64,000 nucleotides of DNA from assembly GCA_025716815.1 (NCBI GenBank), contig JAIXMN010000014.1, positions 744,001 through 808,000 of the forward strand, given 5' to 3'. The stretch comes from Dichotomocladium elegans (lineage: Eukaryota > Mucoromycota > Mucoromycetes > Mucorales > Lichtheimiaceae). The translations under genes were made by a program, and so were the position numbers. The first letter of the stretch is position 1. Every line of letters begins with the position of its first letter. Shown here piece after piece: positions 34,059-46,245 of this stretch. The notes beneath the pieces were generated by a model. It saw only the letters and a program-made list of their open reading frames with translations, did not search any database and was not told where the DNA came from.

Positions 34059-35608
34059 ATCCTACTTGGCCAAAAGCAAAGTAGAAATAGGGAGTTGGTT
34101 CAGATGCGTGAAAGAGAATATGAAAATAGCATCTGTACCTTAAAGCGTTGCTCTGTCTATATATAGTTCTTATGCTCGTTTCTGGAGATGATAACTATAC
34201 ATGGTCAGCCGCCACAGCCCTGGAAGGAGCTTTTGTTGGCCTCGCTCTGAAATAATTTACCGCTGATGAAAGAGCAATGGACATTTCTGTCCTACTGGAA
34301 CGAAGAAGAGGAAAGAAAGAAGTCTGGCATTAGGAAGACAAGCGAAAACCGTCGTAACGCGCTGTTCGGGGGAGATGGACGAGGGGTAGTGGGCGGGGTT
34401 CGGCATGCGCCGCATAAAAATAATGAGCCACAATCGCCACTTCAATGCTGTTTTTAGCATCAACCGCATGTTGCGTTGCTGTTATCGGTTCGCCCTGCAC
34501 TCTAGCTATAACATTTTTGCCCATTCAGATCCTCCCGAACGGCTGACATGGCTGACTTTCTGGCAAGAAGAAGCTAATGAGCAAGGTTACGGGCGAGTCG
34601 GGAAACCCTGGCCTCTCCTTTTTTATACAACGATTGATGGATGATGGACCAAAATCTGTTTGCTTGTGCTATAGGTCTTCGCTGATAATCATAACCATGC
34701 TACTGATCCTACTACTGGTGTCGATGCTGCTGCTGCTGCCGCTGCCGCTGCCGCTATAGCTACCTCCTATTCATGCCACCTCTCGGCTACCGACCGGGCT
34801 AAACCTTCCGTCACTTCCTTTTTTTTTATACAAAAAAAAGCTGGGCGATCTGGTACAACATTCCCCGGCTATATTTAGCTGATGGTAAACCCTTTATCCT
34901 GTGCTATTGGTTCCTCGACTTTATTTTAGCCGCGGCTTTAGACGGGGCTGACGTCAAGGGAAAATCGTGTGCAAGGGCCCAGAGAAAAGTACAATCTTGG
35001 TATTTAAGCACGCGTTCCACATCATTCTTTTTGTCGGTATGAAATGAAAATGATAAAATGATTCCTTATAGAGGACACTAGCCATCCGGCGCCGCTGAGG
35101 TTCTTCGCTTGCTTCATATTTCCCCCACCTCCCTGAGAACAAAGGATTGCTAGGTAGAAGCCTTTCAGCAGCTATCGAATTGCTGGAAATTTATTCCTCC
35201 GTCTGGTGTTACTAAGGTGACCATAGACTTGGATTCTCTCGACCAGATACATCCTTTTGAAGCATTCACATTACGACGGCCACCCGTTTAAAAGAACTGT
35301 GGCGTGTGCAGGAGAAAGCCGGATCAAACGTTTTGGTCGGCGACACTACATAGTCTGCATTACCATCTGTGTGCAAATAACCAGTTTTCATTCTGATACA
35401 GACATATCATGTTGTTTTAAGCAATCAATATTTTCCATTTCTTAATGATGCGGCTATTACTGACCGCTGGGCTAGAATAGACGCTGTGCAATGTTGTTGT
35501 TTTGTGGCTGTGTCCCCCGTTGCAGTAAGATGCAATGGAACTGGTGGAATATTCGTGTGTGTTATGTGCAAATCCCTTTGCGAACAAGAATCCCTGTTAC
35601 TTACATAG
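34059..35608. other. Gene-free stretch
   Basis: Short ORFs only. A CTG/CCGCTG trinucleotide run lies at about 34724-34755. No recognisable coding or RNA feature. Confidence 0.45.
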
Positions 35609-36091
35609 ATGGCTATACGAACACTCCCAAAATCGAAATTGGAGGAGGACAAGAAATCTTCGCGCATACATCGAAAAAGAAGTCGCTTTATAAAATTATG
35701 TCAGCTGTTCTGGGCCTTTTGGGCCTTTTCCTTTGCATACTCAGGCATGTTTTGGAAACGAGCAATCAATTTCTTTACGAAGATGAACTACGATCACATT
35801 AATCAATATGCCCGCCCTGAGCGTATGAGCTACGTTGTTGATGAGGAAACATATTCTCTTCGATCTGCTTGTTCCAACGCAGCATACCATAGTTTCCTAT
35901 TACAACGGAACTCGGAGCTCCTTGCTGCGCATATTCTCAAGTGAGAGAGATAGAGATGTCCTGGGTGTGCATCAGCTGCTGCACTTGAACCATCCCAAAC
36001 ACCAGAGTACCGTTGCAAGCTAAGCTACGAAGATATGCTGTATGTGAAAAACCAGATTAGAGAGAGCACCGCTTCCTCATCTATGACATAA
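35609..36091 (+). CDS. Hypothetical small basic protein
   Basis: Two-exon model, 35609-35940 and 36025-36091, giving 132 aa. It rests on an ATG-started ORF with balanced composition and a GTGAGA donor at its end; the acceptor CTAAG at 36021-36024 continues the frame for 21 codons. Residues ~5-30 are rich in Lys/Arg; a hydrophobic patch follows (LFWAFWAFSFAYSG). That patch may itself be a 45 nt intron (about 35700-35744, GTCAGC..CTCAG), since removing it keeps the frame. No domain recognised. It lies tail-to-tail with RFWD3, 145 bp from that gene's stop. Confidence 0.35.
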
Positions 36092-36236
36092 CCCAAAGGC
36101 CCAGACAGCCTCGTCCTTCAAACCACATGGCGCTGTATTGAGAGCTATACTCGTGTACGAAAAGGCAACTCATTTATAGGCATGGAAGCCGTTGTCAATG
36201 CACACTTCTTTTTATAGCTGAGCCGCTCATAATTTG

Positions 36237-37977
36237 TTATTCGTATTTATAAAGGTGCAGTTTCTGCTCGGTTACGGCTGCCAGAAAACGGGTAGGGCCG
36301 ATGCATTTTGATTTCACGTCTAAAACCGAACTTTTGACATCGAACTGTTCAACCTCCCCTTCTCGAGAATTAATAGACAACGTCTGGTCTTTGGAGAAGC
36401 ACACCAGGAATTCCTCATTGCCTGCTTGCTTGAAGAAATGGGTGCGCGCAAGTGGGACCTGAGGATGGGGACTTTCGATTGACCACAACGGATTTGTGCC
36501 TGAATCTTGCACTGTGTATAGCGTGTGTTTCGTGCCTGCCCCATGCTCTGCATGCTTGGACCTGCGATATGATACTAATAAGGTCTCATTCGAATCCAAA
36601 CTGAGCGAGTACGGATTATACCCTAATACGGAAAATTAGTGAATCTGAAATGTTGGAAATAGAGAGCTATTCGCCACCTTGTTCACCGCTGATCCTCTGT
36701 AGAACAGGGTTTGCGGGATCACTCATGTCCCAAAAATATGACTCCATTGTGTTGGAACAAAAAATAAACTTTGCTCCACTTTTGTTTGTTGCAACATCTA
36801 TGGAGTGTATGGGGAAACAAGTCGAATTTCCAGGGAGACGGTGGAGTGTCGCATTTGTCTTGCGGATGTCATATACCATAACAACATTATTGTTAAGACC
36901 ACAATAAAGATAGTTACTATGGCTGTCATCAAAGCTGCAGGCCCATCCCGGGCGCTCTAGGGTATATTGCTGGATTATATGTTTGTTCTTCGCACATGTG
37001 ATTTTCAGTGCTCGATCCATGCTAGTCGTTAGCACAAGTGATGGTTGGTAAGGCGAACATTTGACGTCCCGGATATGCTTCTCGTGAACTGTGAAAAAGT
37101 CGATACTTGATGAATCGATCAAGCTCACTTTCTGTATGCCAAACTTCTTTTTCTCATTGCCGACAGATGTTATTGCCATTTCCTCTTTCCAGTTTAACGC
37201 AACGCTTCTTCCAGTCATCTATATAGCCCACGAAATGTCAATCTCTTTGAAAAAATTGACCGTCTCAATGTCATACCTCGACTGGAAATGATGGGGTATG
37301 GATTGGGTGGAAAACTCGGCGAGTGAATAGGGTGGCAGTAGTTTTAATTTTTTCACAAAGATTCGACTTGGACTTCATCATCAGCGCCTTCAGCGCCTCG
37401 TTCTCTTTGGAACCCTCGAGTAACCAGCGCCGACATTGGGCAAGTGCCATTTCCGACCGTGCAAGTTTTCTCTCTAACTCAACATTCTGTCTTTTTTCAT
37501 GCTCCAATTCCTTCTTCACCCGTTCGAGCTCGCTCACGTCGTGCACTATTAAGCGGCTCGTAACAAGTCGCCGGACATCTGGCTTTTTGAAAGGTGACCT
37601 ATTATCATGATCGCGATCAATTGGACTTTTTCGTGGCCAAAATAAAGCACCTTCTTACTTGCAGCTCGGACACTTTGCCCGTTCATTCTTTTTGATCTCC
37701 TGGATATACCAATCCAGGATGCAGCTGTGGAAAAAGAATGCAATTTATTAAATAGAAACCTAATTATCGTGCGAGATCTGTACCTTTCGCAAAATAAATG
37801 GCCGCATTTTATGGACGAAATACATCGGCTGCCACTATTGACCATTTCTTCTAGGCAAATGGGGCAGGTCAGCGCAGCGTCATCGTCTTCAACATCTTTA
37901 CAGCTACGCGATCGTTTTTTCAAAATCGAGCTGCTTGCAACCGGTAGAAAATCGTCACATTCTTCAATGGGGTTCAT
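36237..37977 (-). CDS. RFWD3: RFWD3-type E3 ubiquitin ligase (RING, coiled coil, WD40)
   Basis: In animals RFWD3 ubiquitinates RPA at stalled forks and acts in interstrand crosslink repair. Five exons: 37977-37784, 37724-37659, 37598-37277, 37218-36678 and 36622-36237, giving 502 aa, shorter than the animal proteins (~770) by lacking most of their N-terminal SQ-rich part. The RING begins at CPICLEEM (~38) with KCGHLFCESC, the ILDWY helix, and CPSC. Then comes KPDVRRL, a coiled coil (SELERVKKELEHEKRQNVEL), and WD40 repeats with VHEKHIRDVKCSPYQPSLVL, RPGWACSFD, YLYCGLNNNVVMVYDIRKT and a terminal KLHLYKYE resembling the family end. This fits a minimal RFWD3. All splice phases agree. Confidence 0.9.
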
Positions 37978-38587
37978 AAGGTAATGTGCTTATGGTGGTC
38001 AGCCCAAGGTTTAGCGAGTCAAATAAAAAAATTGTACGCACAAAAAGATATCGTTCTCATGATCCCGCCGGAGAACACTCCACCATACAAAAATATACTT
38101 CCTGGTGCTCACACCTGCAAAATTCTTCTGCGCGTCCTTTGCTCATGGCAAAAGTACCAGTGATATGTGCTTATTACCAGTTTCGCAGTTATCGCGATCC
38201 TACTTGGCATCTCCAGCTTGCCCATCAGGCGCTCTAATATCACTTCTCCTCATGTCTTCGGATTACGAGGTCACCATGGAATGCCTCGATGTCAGATACT
38301 GAGTGATGCGCTCCACAGAACCTCCTTCTTGCCCTAGGTGCTAATAGACTTCTGTTGGTGTTCGACCAGATACTTCTCCTGCTCGCTAGCGATGACCTAT
38401 GCATCTTCCTTATGGTTAAATACCATCCACGGGCGCTGATTTACGATAAAGCCATTCATTCGTCGTGGCAGATTCAAAGTGGTTGCGGCGTACTTCATTT
38501 AGGCAATTGCCTTCGCTCTCTTTTGCCACCCGATCTTTGGGCCGGAAATCACAGCATCTGTTTGCTATCGTTACCATCCATCAGCTA
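37978..38587. other. Gene-free stretch upstream of RFWD3
   Basis: Small ORFs only; no motif recognised. Should include the RFWD3 promoter. Confidence 0.35.
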
Positions 38588-38773
38588 TTAGTAATAAATA
38601 CAGCACGTTCCATCTGGTTTTTGTCTGTGATACTGATACTCTTCCCTCTCCTCATCGCCCCGAATAGCAGAATAGGGAAGAGCCACGCGATCCGCATCAG
38701 TGAGTTCACTTTTCAATTTCGGTTTTCTTATCCTACTCTTTCTGCGTAAGGGCAGAGTAATGCTCAACGACAT
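38588..38773 (-). CDS. Hypothetical 61 aa protein with C-terminal cysteines
   Basis: A short ATG-started ORF, strongly basic at the N-terminus (LRRKSRIRKPKLKS), acidic in the middle (RGDEEREEYQY), ending GTCCIYY. The composition looks like coding sequence rather than chance, and a TATA-like ATAAG/ATAAT sequence lies about 45 bp upstream. A terminal Cys pair suggests lipid attachment, but the last four residues are not a typical prenylation box. No family recognised. Confidence 0.35.
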   Translation of the reverse strand: MSLSITLPLRRKSRIRKPKLKSELTDADRVALPYSAIRGDEEREEYQYHRQKPDGTCCIYY

Positions 38774-39072
38774 GTTGCTCGGGAACTGTTGAATTTGGGA
38801 ATTTGTGGGGGTGGGCTTATAATGCAAATAGGGGAAAATGAGTGTTAATGGGTATAACAAAAAAAAAAGCCATAAAGAATCATGCAGCTTCAAGTACTTT
38901 TAAAGAAAACACTCATCATAATAAAAATGCGGCTTAGGTTTGCTCTCATGCTTTTTTTGAAGGGACAATCTCCCCCAGGCGAGGATTTCCGAGTTGAAAT
39001 ATTATGCAATTGGAGTACTTCAAAATCAATTAAACCGCTTAAATACCTCATAAGTCGATTCAATAGGTTTAA

Positions 39073-42000
39073 TTAATGAGTATCAGCCCCATCGACGGTG
39101 GGTTGTGATTGCACATCTTCGCTGCGCTCTTCAACTTCGTTTTGCAGCAATTGGATATCATCCAATGGGATTGACTGTGCTTCGTTGTCCCTAAAATCTG
39201 CGACGGCAGTTGTCGATTGTGGAAAACCTTTAATCTCGGCTTCCTCCGTCTCCAAACGCTGTTCATCAACCGTTTCAGAAACATGGGTACTGGTATTATC
39301 CAAATCCGAGACATTGGATAGTCGTTCATGGTCAAGCTCGATGTCTTTGGCGTTTTCTGTCTTCATCTCTTCGAATAGCAGCTCTTCCTTATCATCAGCG
39401 CCATTAGCAGATGGCGATTTTGGAAGCGCTTCCATTTCATCATCCAAGTCGTCCAACGCAGATGCAGGTGTATCGCCAGAAGCCATAGGTTTCTGAGAAT
39501 CGGTACCCGCTTTTATGTCTTCGGTTTTCTCCTTACCAGCTTCTGTCACGTCAAGGTAAAGTTCATCTTGGTTATCGTCTTGATCATCAATGGGAGTTTC
39601 CAATTCTCCCATCTTATCAACTTCTTCAAGGATAGATTCGTCAAATTCTTCTCCAATGTCGACTCCCACTGCTTCAGCTATTTCTTCTGTAATTGCTAGT
39701 GCCGGTGATTCTTTTTCGCGGTCCTCAACTTCAGAATCCAAGAGATCACCTAAATCACCCTCCAAATGCTTTGGCAAAAGAGGAGTAGCCATAGTTAAAG
39801 CCTCTGCAAGCGCGTCTGTTTCATTCACAAGTGGCGGGCTGACATCTTGAGTCGCATCGATTTCTAGAATACTTGTTTCCGTCTTTGCCTCGCCTGGTTC
39901 ACCCGAATCTGCCATGTTTCGCTCCTCACTGTTATCAGTAAGTATATCGCGACGATCTTGATTATCAGTTACGGAGCCTCGGTCAGAAGCTGGCGCGGAG
40001 CCATCTTCAGCATCTTCCGCTACGGCTTGTGGTATATCCTCTGTAACATCAACCATTGTAGACTTTTCGGCATCGCGTTCTGCGTCATCCGAAACTACTA
40101 TAAGAGGTTCTGCCTTGTTTTCGTCCTCGTCTTCAATGCTAGATGTAGCATCAATCATCGTAGAGTCTTCAGCATCGCGTTCTGCGTCTTCAGGAATTAC
40201 TATAAGAGGTTCTGTCTTGTTTTCGTCCTCATCTTCAACAGCAGGTGCAGCAAGCGAGATGCTTTCATGCTGCTCCTCCTCTGCAGCGTCAATCATCGTA
40301 GAGTCTTCAACATCGCGTTTCGCGTCTTCAGAAACTACTACAAGAGGTTCTGTCTTGTTTTCGCCCTCATCTTCAATGCAAGGTGCAGAGACGCTTTCAT
40401 ACTGCTCCTCCTCTGCAACATCAATCATCGTAGAGTCCTCAGCATCGCGCTCTGCGTCTTCAGAAACTACTATAGGAGTTGCAGTCTTGTTTTCGTTGTC
40501 CCCCTCAATGCTAGGCCCAGCAAGCAACACGTTTTCATACTGTTCCTCCTCTGCAGCATTAATCATCGTAGAGTCTTCAGCATCGCGTTCTGCGACTTCA
40601 GAAAATACTGTTGGCGATTCAGTCTCGTTCTCATCGTCATATTCGATGCTATGTGCAACGTGCGAGGCGCCCTCCTGTTGTTTCTCCTTTTCAGTTCCAA
40701 TCGTCACAGGTTGCCCAGCATCACGTTCAGCCTCGTCTGGAATTGTTATAGGAGATTCAGCCTTCTTTTCGTCCTCATCTTCGATGCTATGTACAGCAGG
40801 AGAGATGCTCTTACGCTGATGCTCCTCCTCTGTATTATCGATCGCCAAAAGATGTGCTGCATCAAGCTCTGTGTCATCGGAAATTGCTATAGGAGATTCA
40901 GCCTTTTTTTCGCCACCATCTTCGATGCTTTCAAGCTGCTCCTCTCCCACAGCATGTTCCGCATCCTGTTTTAGGTCTTCAGAGACTGCTGTAGGAGATT
41001 CTACCTCCTTTTCATTCACCAATTCGACGCTAGGCACAGCAGATGGGGAACGTGGTTGTTCTTTTTCATAACCCTCTTCGTTGCTAGGCGCAGAAGGTGG
41101 GGAGTTTGTGTGTTCCTTTTTATCAGCTTCTTCAATGCTATGCAAAGCGAGTGAGATGCTTGGCTGTTGCTCCTCCGGGTGCTGCGGATTTTCCATTGTA
41201 AGAGTGGGATGTGCCTCAGCGTGTGTAGAGCTCTGTGGGATAGTAGGCGTAAGATCAGATGGTGAAGCTTTGCTATATAGATCCACACTGGAGGCATCTG
41301 CAGACGTTTGAGATAGCCTTTCTCTTTCCTGTTTGGAGCGTAATTGCTCAGCTTTCAGCCACTGCATCCGTGACAGCTGATATACCGGCGACTCATCCTT
41401 TAGCTTCAGTAATATTTCATACTCAAGTTCAACTGTGGCAATGGCCCACTCGTATCCACAGACGGATTTTATAAATGGGGATGGGCGAGGTGGTGGAATC
41501 TGTGCGTAGTTCGAGTTGACCCAGGGACAATAGTCCCGATGTTTCTGGACGAGATTGAGTTGTATATGGTCAGCATCATAGAGGGGATTTGGGCTGATTT
41601 GACGAAGGCAGAAAGGGCATTTGAGCATCCCATTATCATGAAGTTTCCAGCCAAAGAGAGGAAGAATATAGGAACTCCAAACAGCGTCCGATAGTGGAGA
41701 AAGAGGAGTGGGCGAGAATTGGTAGCGTCCTGCGGGATTCTCAGCATCACGAATGAAATATTCCAGCTTCTTCAACTGCTCGGGGTCCTGAGTTGAATAC
41801 AATTAGAGCGCTGTATAGTAGTTTAATGCACGTTTTGAGAACTCACCAGAGGATGTTCGATCTTAAGCAAATCTGCCCCATGCTCCATTAACCTTTTACC
41901 TTCCTTTCGTATTTCTTCGATCGCTTCGTGATGCGTTGTTCGAGGAAAGGAGTATATTTGCGCTATTATAGATGATAAGAGAAGGGAATTAATGATTAAC

Positions 42001-42693
42001 TGCAGCTACATTCATGGAGTAGGCAGATGCTTACGTGGACATTGATAGTTTCTCCAAACACAGCTGTCCTTATGGAAAAGCTTTAAACCTGATGAATATT
42101 TGTCAAGAATTGCTTGCACTGCAACTTGAATAGTTAGTAATTCTGCCTTAAGTCCTCATATTCTGTAGTTTGCTCTGCTTACGCTGATGGTCGCTCGCAT
42201 TCATTTTGGTGAAGTCGAGCACATAATTGGTATTTTGGCATGTTTCACATACAAGTTTACAAATATCGTGGTTCGGTCCTTCGAGAATGTGGGTATCGAT
42301 AAAGCCATGCATAGCGCATTGGACAGCATTAACGGGCCGATGACGAGTGATGAACGTATCAGTGAAAGTCCCAAGACGCCTGAGAAAAGCTTCCCGGTCA
42401 AGCACAACAGCAGGTGCTTCAACAATTGCCCCTGTTGTTTGTTCTGAGGCGCTGTGAGAAGCTGGGCGATCAGATTCGGGGTTGACATATGATCTGCTCC
42501 GTTTTGACCTATAACAGCCGGTGGGTCAGAAAAACATTTATATGCCTAATTATTTCACTTACGGGGAAGCCGAATCGTTGGTCTGCAAAGGTTTCTCGGC
42601 TTGGCGCTTCAGAGGAAGACGGCATTTTAGGGCTTCTGCTATAAGTTCTCTGGTTTCGTCGCAGGTTTTGAGTAATCTGGAAGTCGCGTCCAT
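39073..42693 (-). CDS. C3HC zinc-finger protein (NIPA/ZC3HC1-Rsm1 like) with long acidic repeats
   Basis: Relatives include human NIPA (ZC3HC1) and fission yeast Rsm1, which act at the nuclear basket and in mRNA export. Five exons: 42693-42563, 42508-42183, 42124-42035, 41962-41847 and 41787-39073, giving 1125 aa, against about 400-500 in the family. The N-terminal SPSKRSRSY is followed by the C3HC finger: QCAMHGFI, CETC, then HKDSCVWR and CP. A second, BIL-type zinc module follows with LFGWKL, CPFC, and HRDYCPWVN. After about residue 380 the protein becomes extremely acidic with degenerate repeats for roughly 300 residues, then a disordered acidic tail. It is divergent from the Mso1-like gene. 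Confidence 0.88.
40030..40990 (-). repeat. Degenerate ~45-codon acidic repeats inside the C3HC protein
   Basis: About eight to nine head-to-tail copies, each with a core like SEDAERDAEDSTMID, then AEEEQYES and IEDEDENKTEPL. Central copies are close to each other (for example DAEDSTMIDVAEEEQYES versus DVEDSTMIDAAEEEQHES) while the outer ones have decayed, a pattern of recent internal duplication. The DNA repeat also keeps a long antisense frame open. Confidence 0.9.
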
Positions 42694-43613
42694 TTTGACT
42701 GTGTGAAGTGTTAAGTGGAGAAAGAAATTTTCACGGTGAAGCAGCTAGCTCGGGTGTTTAAAAAATGGTGCGGACGGCATTATCGACGTCCTCAGGATCA
42801 TGACACTCGTCCTTCCTTCCGCTCCAATATCCGAAACGAGGTTGCTCATTGCAAGCACTGTGGCGTTCCAGAAAGCGGATGACAGGGACTTACTGTCCTA
42901 CAGGGAGCATCAATTGCCAATATCATCCGAGCTGGTATCCGCACCAGAGTAATAAACACGCCGATGTTCGTCTTAATCAACAATGAGCAGTGTCCACGCC
43001 ATTCTCTTGTTTTAAATTGTTTTTGATTGGCCTTCTGGAAATTGGTTTTGTTCTTATTGGTTGCACGTTCCTATTAGCTTTGTCGGCAGCCTTTGTTCAG
43101 CAGATGACGCTTGAGGGCTGTACAACACAAAGCACATGGGAAAACATCATTTATAATTTGATAACTAGTAACTAGATCTTGATCAGATAGCACGCCAAAA
43201 GAAAGAATAAAGAGTGTTCATTTCGACAGCCAACTCCAAGCACGAGGATAGTGTGCTGTGTAACATCAAGGTGTCTATGATCCATTACACATGCAGATGC
43301 AAGGAAAGATGTGAATGAGTGCGCCAGCCTGCATAGGTCGGCTGACCGGAAAGCGAATGGACTTACAACCATCGCATGCGCACGCGACCTGAAAGGGTTA
43401 ACTGCCCACACTGAATCTAGAGCATTCAGACTGAGAGTCGCTAAACTGCGTTTCTTACTCCTCCACTTCCTTTCTACCTCCTCTCCCACCCCCCATCACC
43501 CCACCGAAATCCCCCTTCTTCTCCTACTCCCTCAGCAACCCCGTTCCTTCTTTCTTACATTCATTCTTCCATTCTTTACTTTCCTTTAACCTCCAATTCC
43601 ATTCATCGTTGCT
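42694..43613. promoter_or_regulatory. Divergent intergenic region with a pyrimidine-rich leader
   Basis: 920 bp between the C3HC gene and the Mso1-like gene. The last 150 bp before the ATG at 43614 (about 43455-43605) are almost pure C/T on the plus strand, a CT-rich leader of the type seen upstream of strongly expressed fungal genes. No gene is evident in the rest. Confidence 0.5.
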
Positions 43614-45173
43614 ATGGGTGCCCAAGCAGTTGACTACCGAATATCCAAGGTCGTTGTCTGTTGCAAAGATTGCGGCCAAGATGTCGGTTTATATCCAGCA
43701 CGACACAAATGTCAAGACGTTATTCGTCCCCCTTTACCTCCACTACCCACCGCTTTTGGTGACGACTTGAGAGTGCCTAAAAAACTCGGCTCGCCTTCCG
43801 ACAATGACAATCGCTCGAGATCAACCTCCGCAACATCAACTTCTTCGAGTAGCTTCACAAACTCTAATAACCTCTCAGACACGTCCTCGGTAACTTCCAC
43901 AGGCAGCAAATGGGCACTTTTCGGCCGCTCCAATCCTGCTACGTCTGCACCGACATCCTCCAACAATCAGTCCACAGGCGATGAGAATGAGGAGTCTATA
44001 TATTTTAACAACTTTGCAGCGCATCTCCCCGAAGGGGATCCGTCTTCTACCGGTGTAGGTGGCAAAAAACTCTGGGGCAAAGTGCGACAGAACGATAAGT
44101 GGAAACAGCTCAGTGAGAAATGTAAGCTCCCTGACAGCAATTTGGGAGGCTGCGATATCTTCTTTCTTTACCCCAACTGCTTACAACGTTCATATTTTCT
44201 CAGACGAGAAGCCCAAGCAGAGCACCAAATTATGGGGCAAACTTGTTCAGGCGACCCAGAATATGGCTGAAAAGATGCCTGCACGCGATGATCATGGACC
44301 AGGTAAAACTGTTAAGCCTCCTTTAGAATGTCTATCCATCTAACGGATGACTCGGGAAACATAGATTCCGACGAGTCAGATTGGGAAGGCGAATCTCACG
44401 TATCACGTATCTTAAGAGAATACTATCAAAGAAAGCACGAGCCATTACCTCATTGGCTCTTTGATGAGCACACCCCAGCTCAAGCAAAGACACCAGCAAT
44501 GTCAAGACATAACCCAGATCCTCAACAGGATGATCTCGATCCGGCAGAGCATTCCAGGTCTCTGCGCGGGAGAAAGCAGCGTCTCTGGGAGTCCTCAGAG
44601 CCCAAGATGACACAGAGAGAGCGTGAGCGTGAAGAGCTGCGACAGCAACGTCAGGCTCATAATATCAGTCTCGCAAATGCGAGGGACCCCCCTGAAGAGC
44701 GTGGAAGATATAATAGATCCTATTCTGACGAGAATCCACGCTACGGCAGAAGCGGTGGCCGATACGATGACCAGTTCCAGCGGTCGCCTGCAGGCAATGG
44801 AGGGGTCAGATACGAAGATCACCAACAGTCACCTCCTGGCAATAGCCGGTACGATGACTACCATCGATCCCCTTCAAATGGAGGCAGATATGATGATTAT
44901 CAGCGGTCTCCTCCCAGCGGTACTAACCGATACGATAATTATCAAAGATCCCGGTACTCTGGCTACGAGGAAGACGGCGATAGTTCAAGGCCATACCTCA
45001 GCGAGCGCAGAGTTCCACCTATGCGATCAAGGTCGCCGGCTAGGCCTTACGAAGACGATATTGTGTCTGATTACTTCAGTGAAAACCAGCGTTACGATGA
45101 CCGACCCCGCGGCCCTCGAGAGATTCCACCATCCCATAGCCGTCGGATGGAAAGAGCGGGTGGTTATTTTTAA
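43614..45173 (+). CDS. Mso1-like Sec1-binding protein with N-terminal CxxC motif
   Basis: Three exons: 43614-44121, 44204-44302 and 44365-45173, giving 471 aa. It starts with VVCCKDCGQDVGLYPARHKC, a possible zinc knuckle, followed by Ser-rich sequence. Two LWGK motifs (KKLWGKVRQNDKW, TKLWGKLVQATQ) and the block ESHVSRILREYYQRKHEPLP with PHWLFDE match the Mso1 family, in which this region binds Sec1/Munc18 and helps SNARE-mediated exocytosis. The C-terminal third has RYDDYQRSP-type repeats (about six) and is Arg/Tyr-rich. Assignment rests on the short LREYY..LPHWL block and is moderate; a generic polarity scaffold is the alternative. PHO88 follows on the same strand. Confidence 0.6.
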
Positions 45174-45490
45174 GTTCTACTTTTTTGTTTTTTTTTTTCT
45201 TATCTGTTACAGTATAAAAAAATGATTTCTGCTAAAGAAAAGGCAGAGGGACCAAACGTATATCGGGAGTGCGAGAACGCACTTGCGTTTGATCCTCAGT
45301 GAGCGGGAAAAGAGGGGAAGCGGAGACTCATTCTGGGGAGATAAACTTCGGACAAGTCACCTGACCCTCTACAATTGGTGCTTTCGGTATTTTTGCACCA
45401 CCCTTCCAGAAATCAGCGCAAAAGTGGGTACGCGGGCGTGTCTTCGTTTCCAGCTCTTTCTCTTTTGCTCCCTCTCTTTGTCCTTCCCCC
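45174..45490. other. Intergenic between the Mso1-like gene and PHO88
   Basis: 317 bp; T-tract after the upstream stop (about 45181-45200) and a C/T-rich leader (about 45450-45490) just before the PHO88 ATG. No ORF supported. Confidence 0.4.
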
Positions 45491-46245
45491 ATGCCATCGC
45501 TCTCGACAATTACAAATCATCCGCTCTTCAATTTCGCGGTTTTCTTGGGCATACGGCAGGTGACCAAGGGGCTTCCTCTGGAAGACCCTACTTATCTCTG
45601 GGGTCTCCGAGCTCTGTATATCACGACCCAGCTGATCATTTTTGGCCTGAACTGTTATCTCATATGGAAGGTGAATCAAAAGAATGGTAAGCATGGAGGA
45701 AAAGGTGTATCTGATATTCTCAGAAGCTGACCGGTCATCGATCGGACACAACTGATAGACCAGACGCCGCTTCGTTACGTTGAGGCTGCACAACAGAAAT
45801 GGGATGGGACTGAAGAGCCAGAGACTCTCGTGTCAACGACATACAAAGGTACTGAGGCGGGGGAAAAGGGGACAAACGTCTGAATGGATATACGATCTTT
45901 TTGTTGGATTTGTGGTTTCTAATGTAATTCTGTATATCAGACTATGATGTCGCGGAAATCAAGAAAACCATGCGACAAGCGTTGCCTCAGATCTTACTTC
46001 TTGGTTTCATGCATCTCAAGTTTAAATATGTCCAGCCATTGATCATCCAATCGATCATGTCCTTCAAGACCTTCTTCACCACTAAGGAGGCACGCATCCA
46101 CCTTTGGGGAGAGTCGACAACCTCTGGGCCACTTCGCCGGCCTTTCCGTGTCGAGACGCCTTTCAACATTGGAGCTGCAAGCAAGCAACCGAAAACAGAT
46201 AAGGCCTCGATCAAGCGTGCGGAAAAGGCAATGAAGGCGGAATAG
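45491..46245 (+). CDS. PHO88: ER membrane protein Pho88/Snd3
   Basis: First linked to phosphate uptake, Pho88 (Snd3) is an ER membrane component of the SRP-independent SND targeting route. Three exons: 45491-45686, 45759-45848 and 45941-46245, giving 196 aa (yeast 188). Family blocks seen: NHPLFNFAVFLGIRQ, LRALYITTQLIIFGLN with a hydrophobic span, TPLRYVEAAQ, then DYDVAEIKKTMRQALPQIL and HLKFKYVQPLIIQSIM, and a basic, lysine-rich tail KASIKRAEKAMKAE. The ATG at 45491 gives the usual N-terminus. All phases fit. Confidence 0.95.

Noticed and set aside
39958..40974. 338 aa plus-strand ORF with hydrophobic repeats, resembling a membrane protein
   Set aside because: It is the exact antisense of the acidic repeats of the C3HC protein. 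GAA/GAT-rich codons read backwards as TTC/ATC, giving false hydrophobicity.
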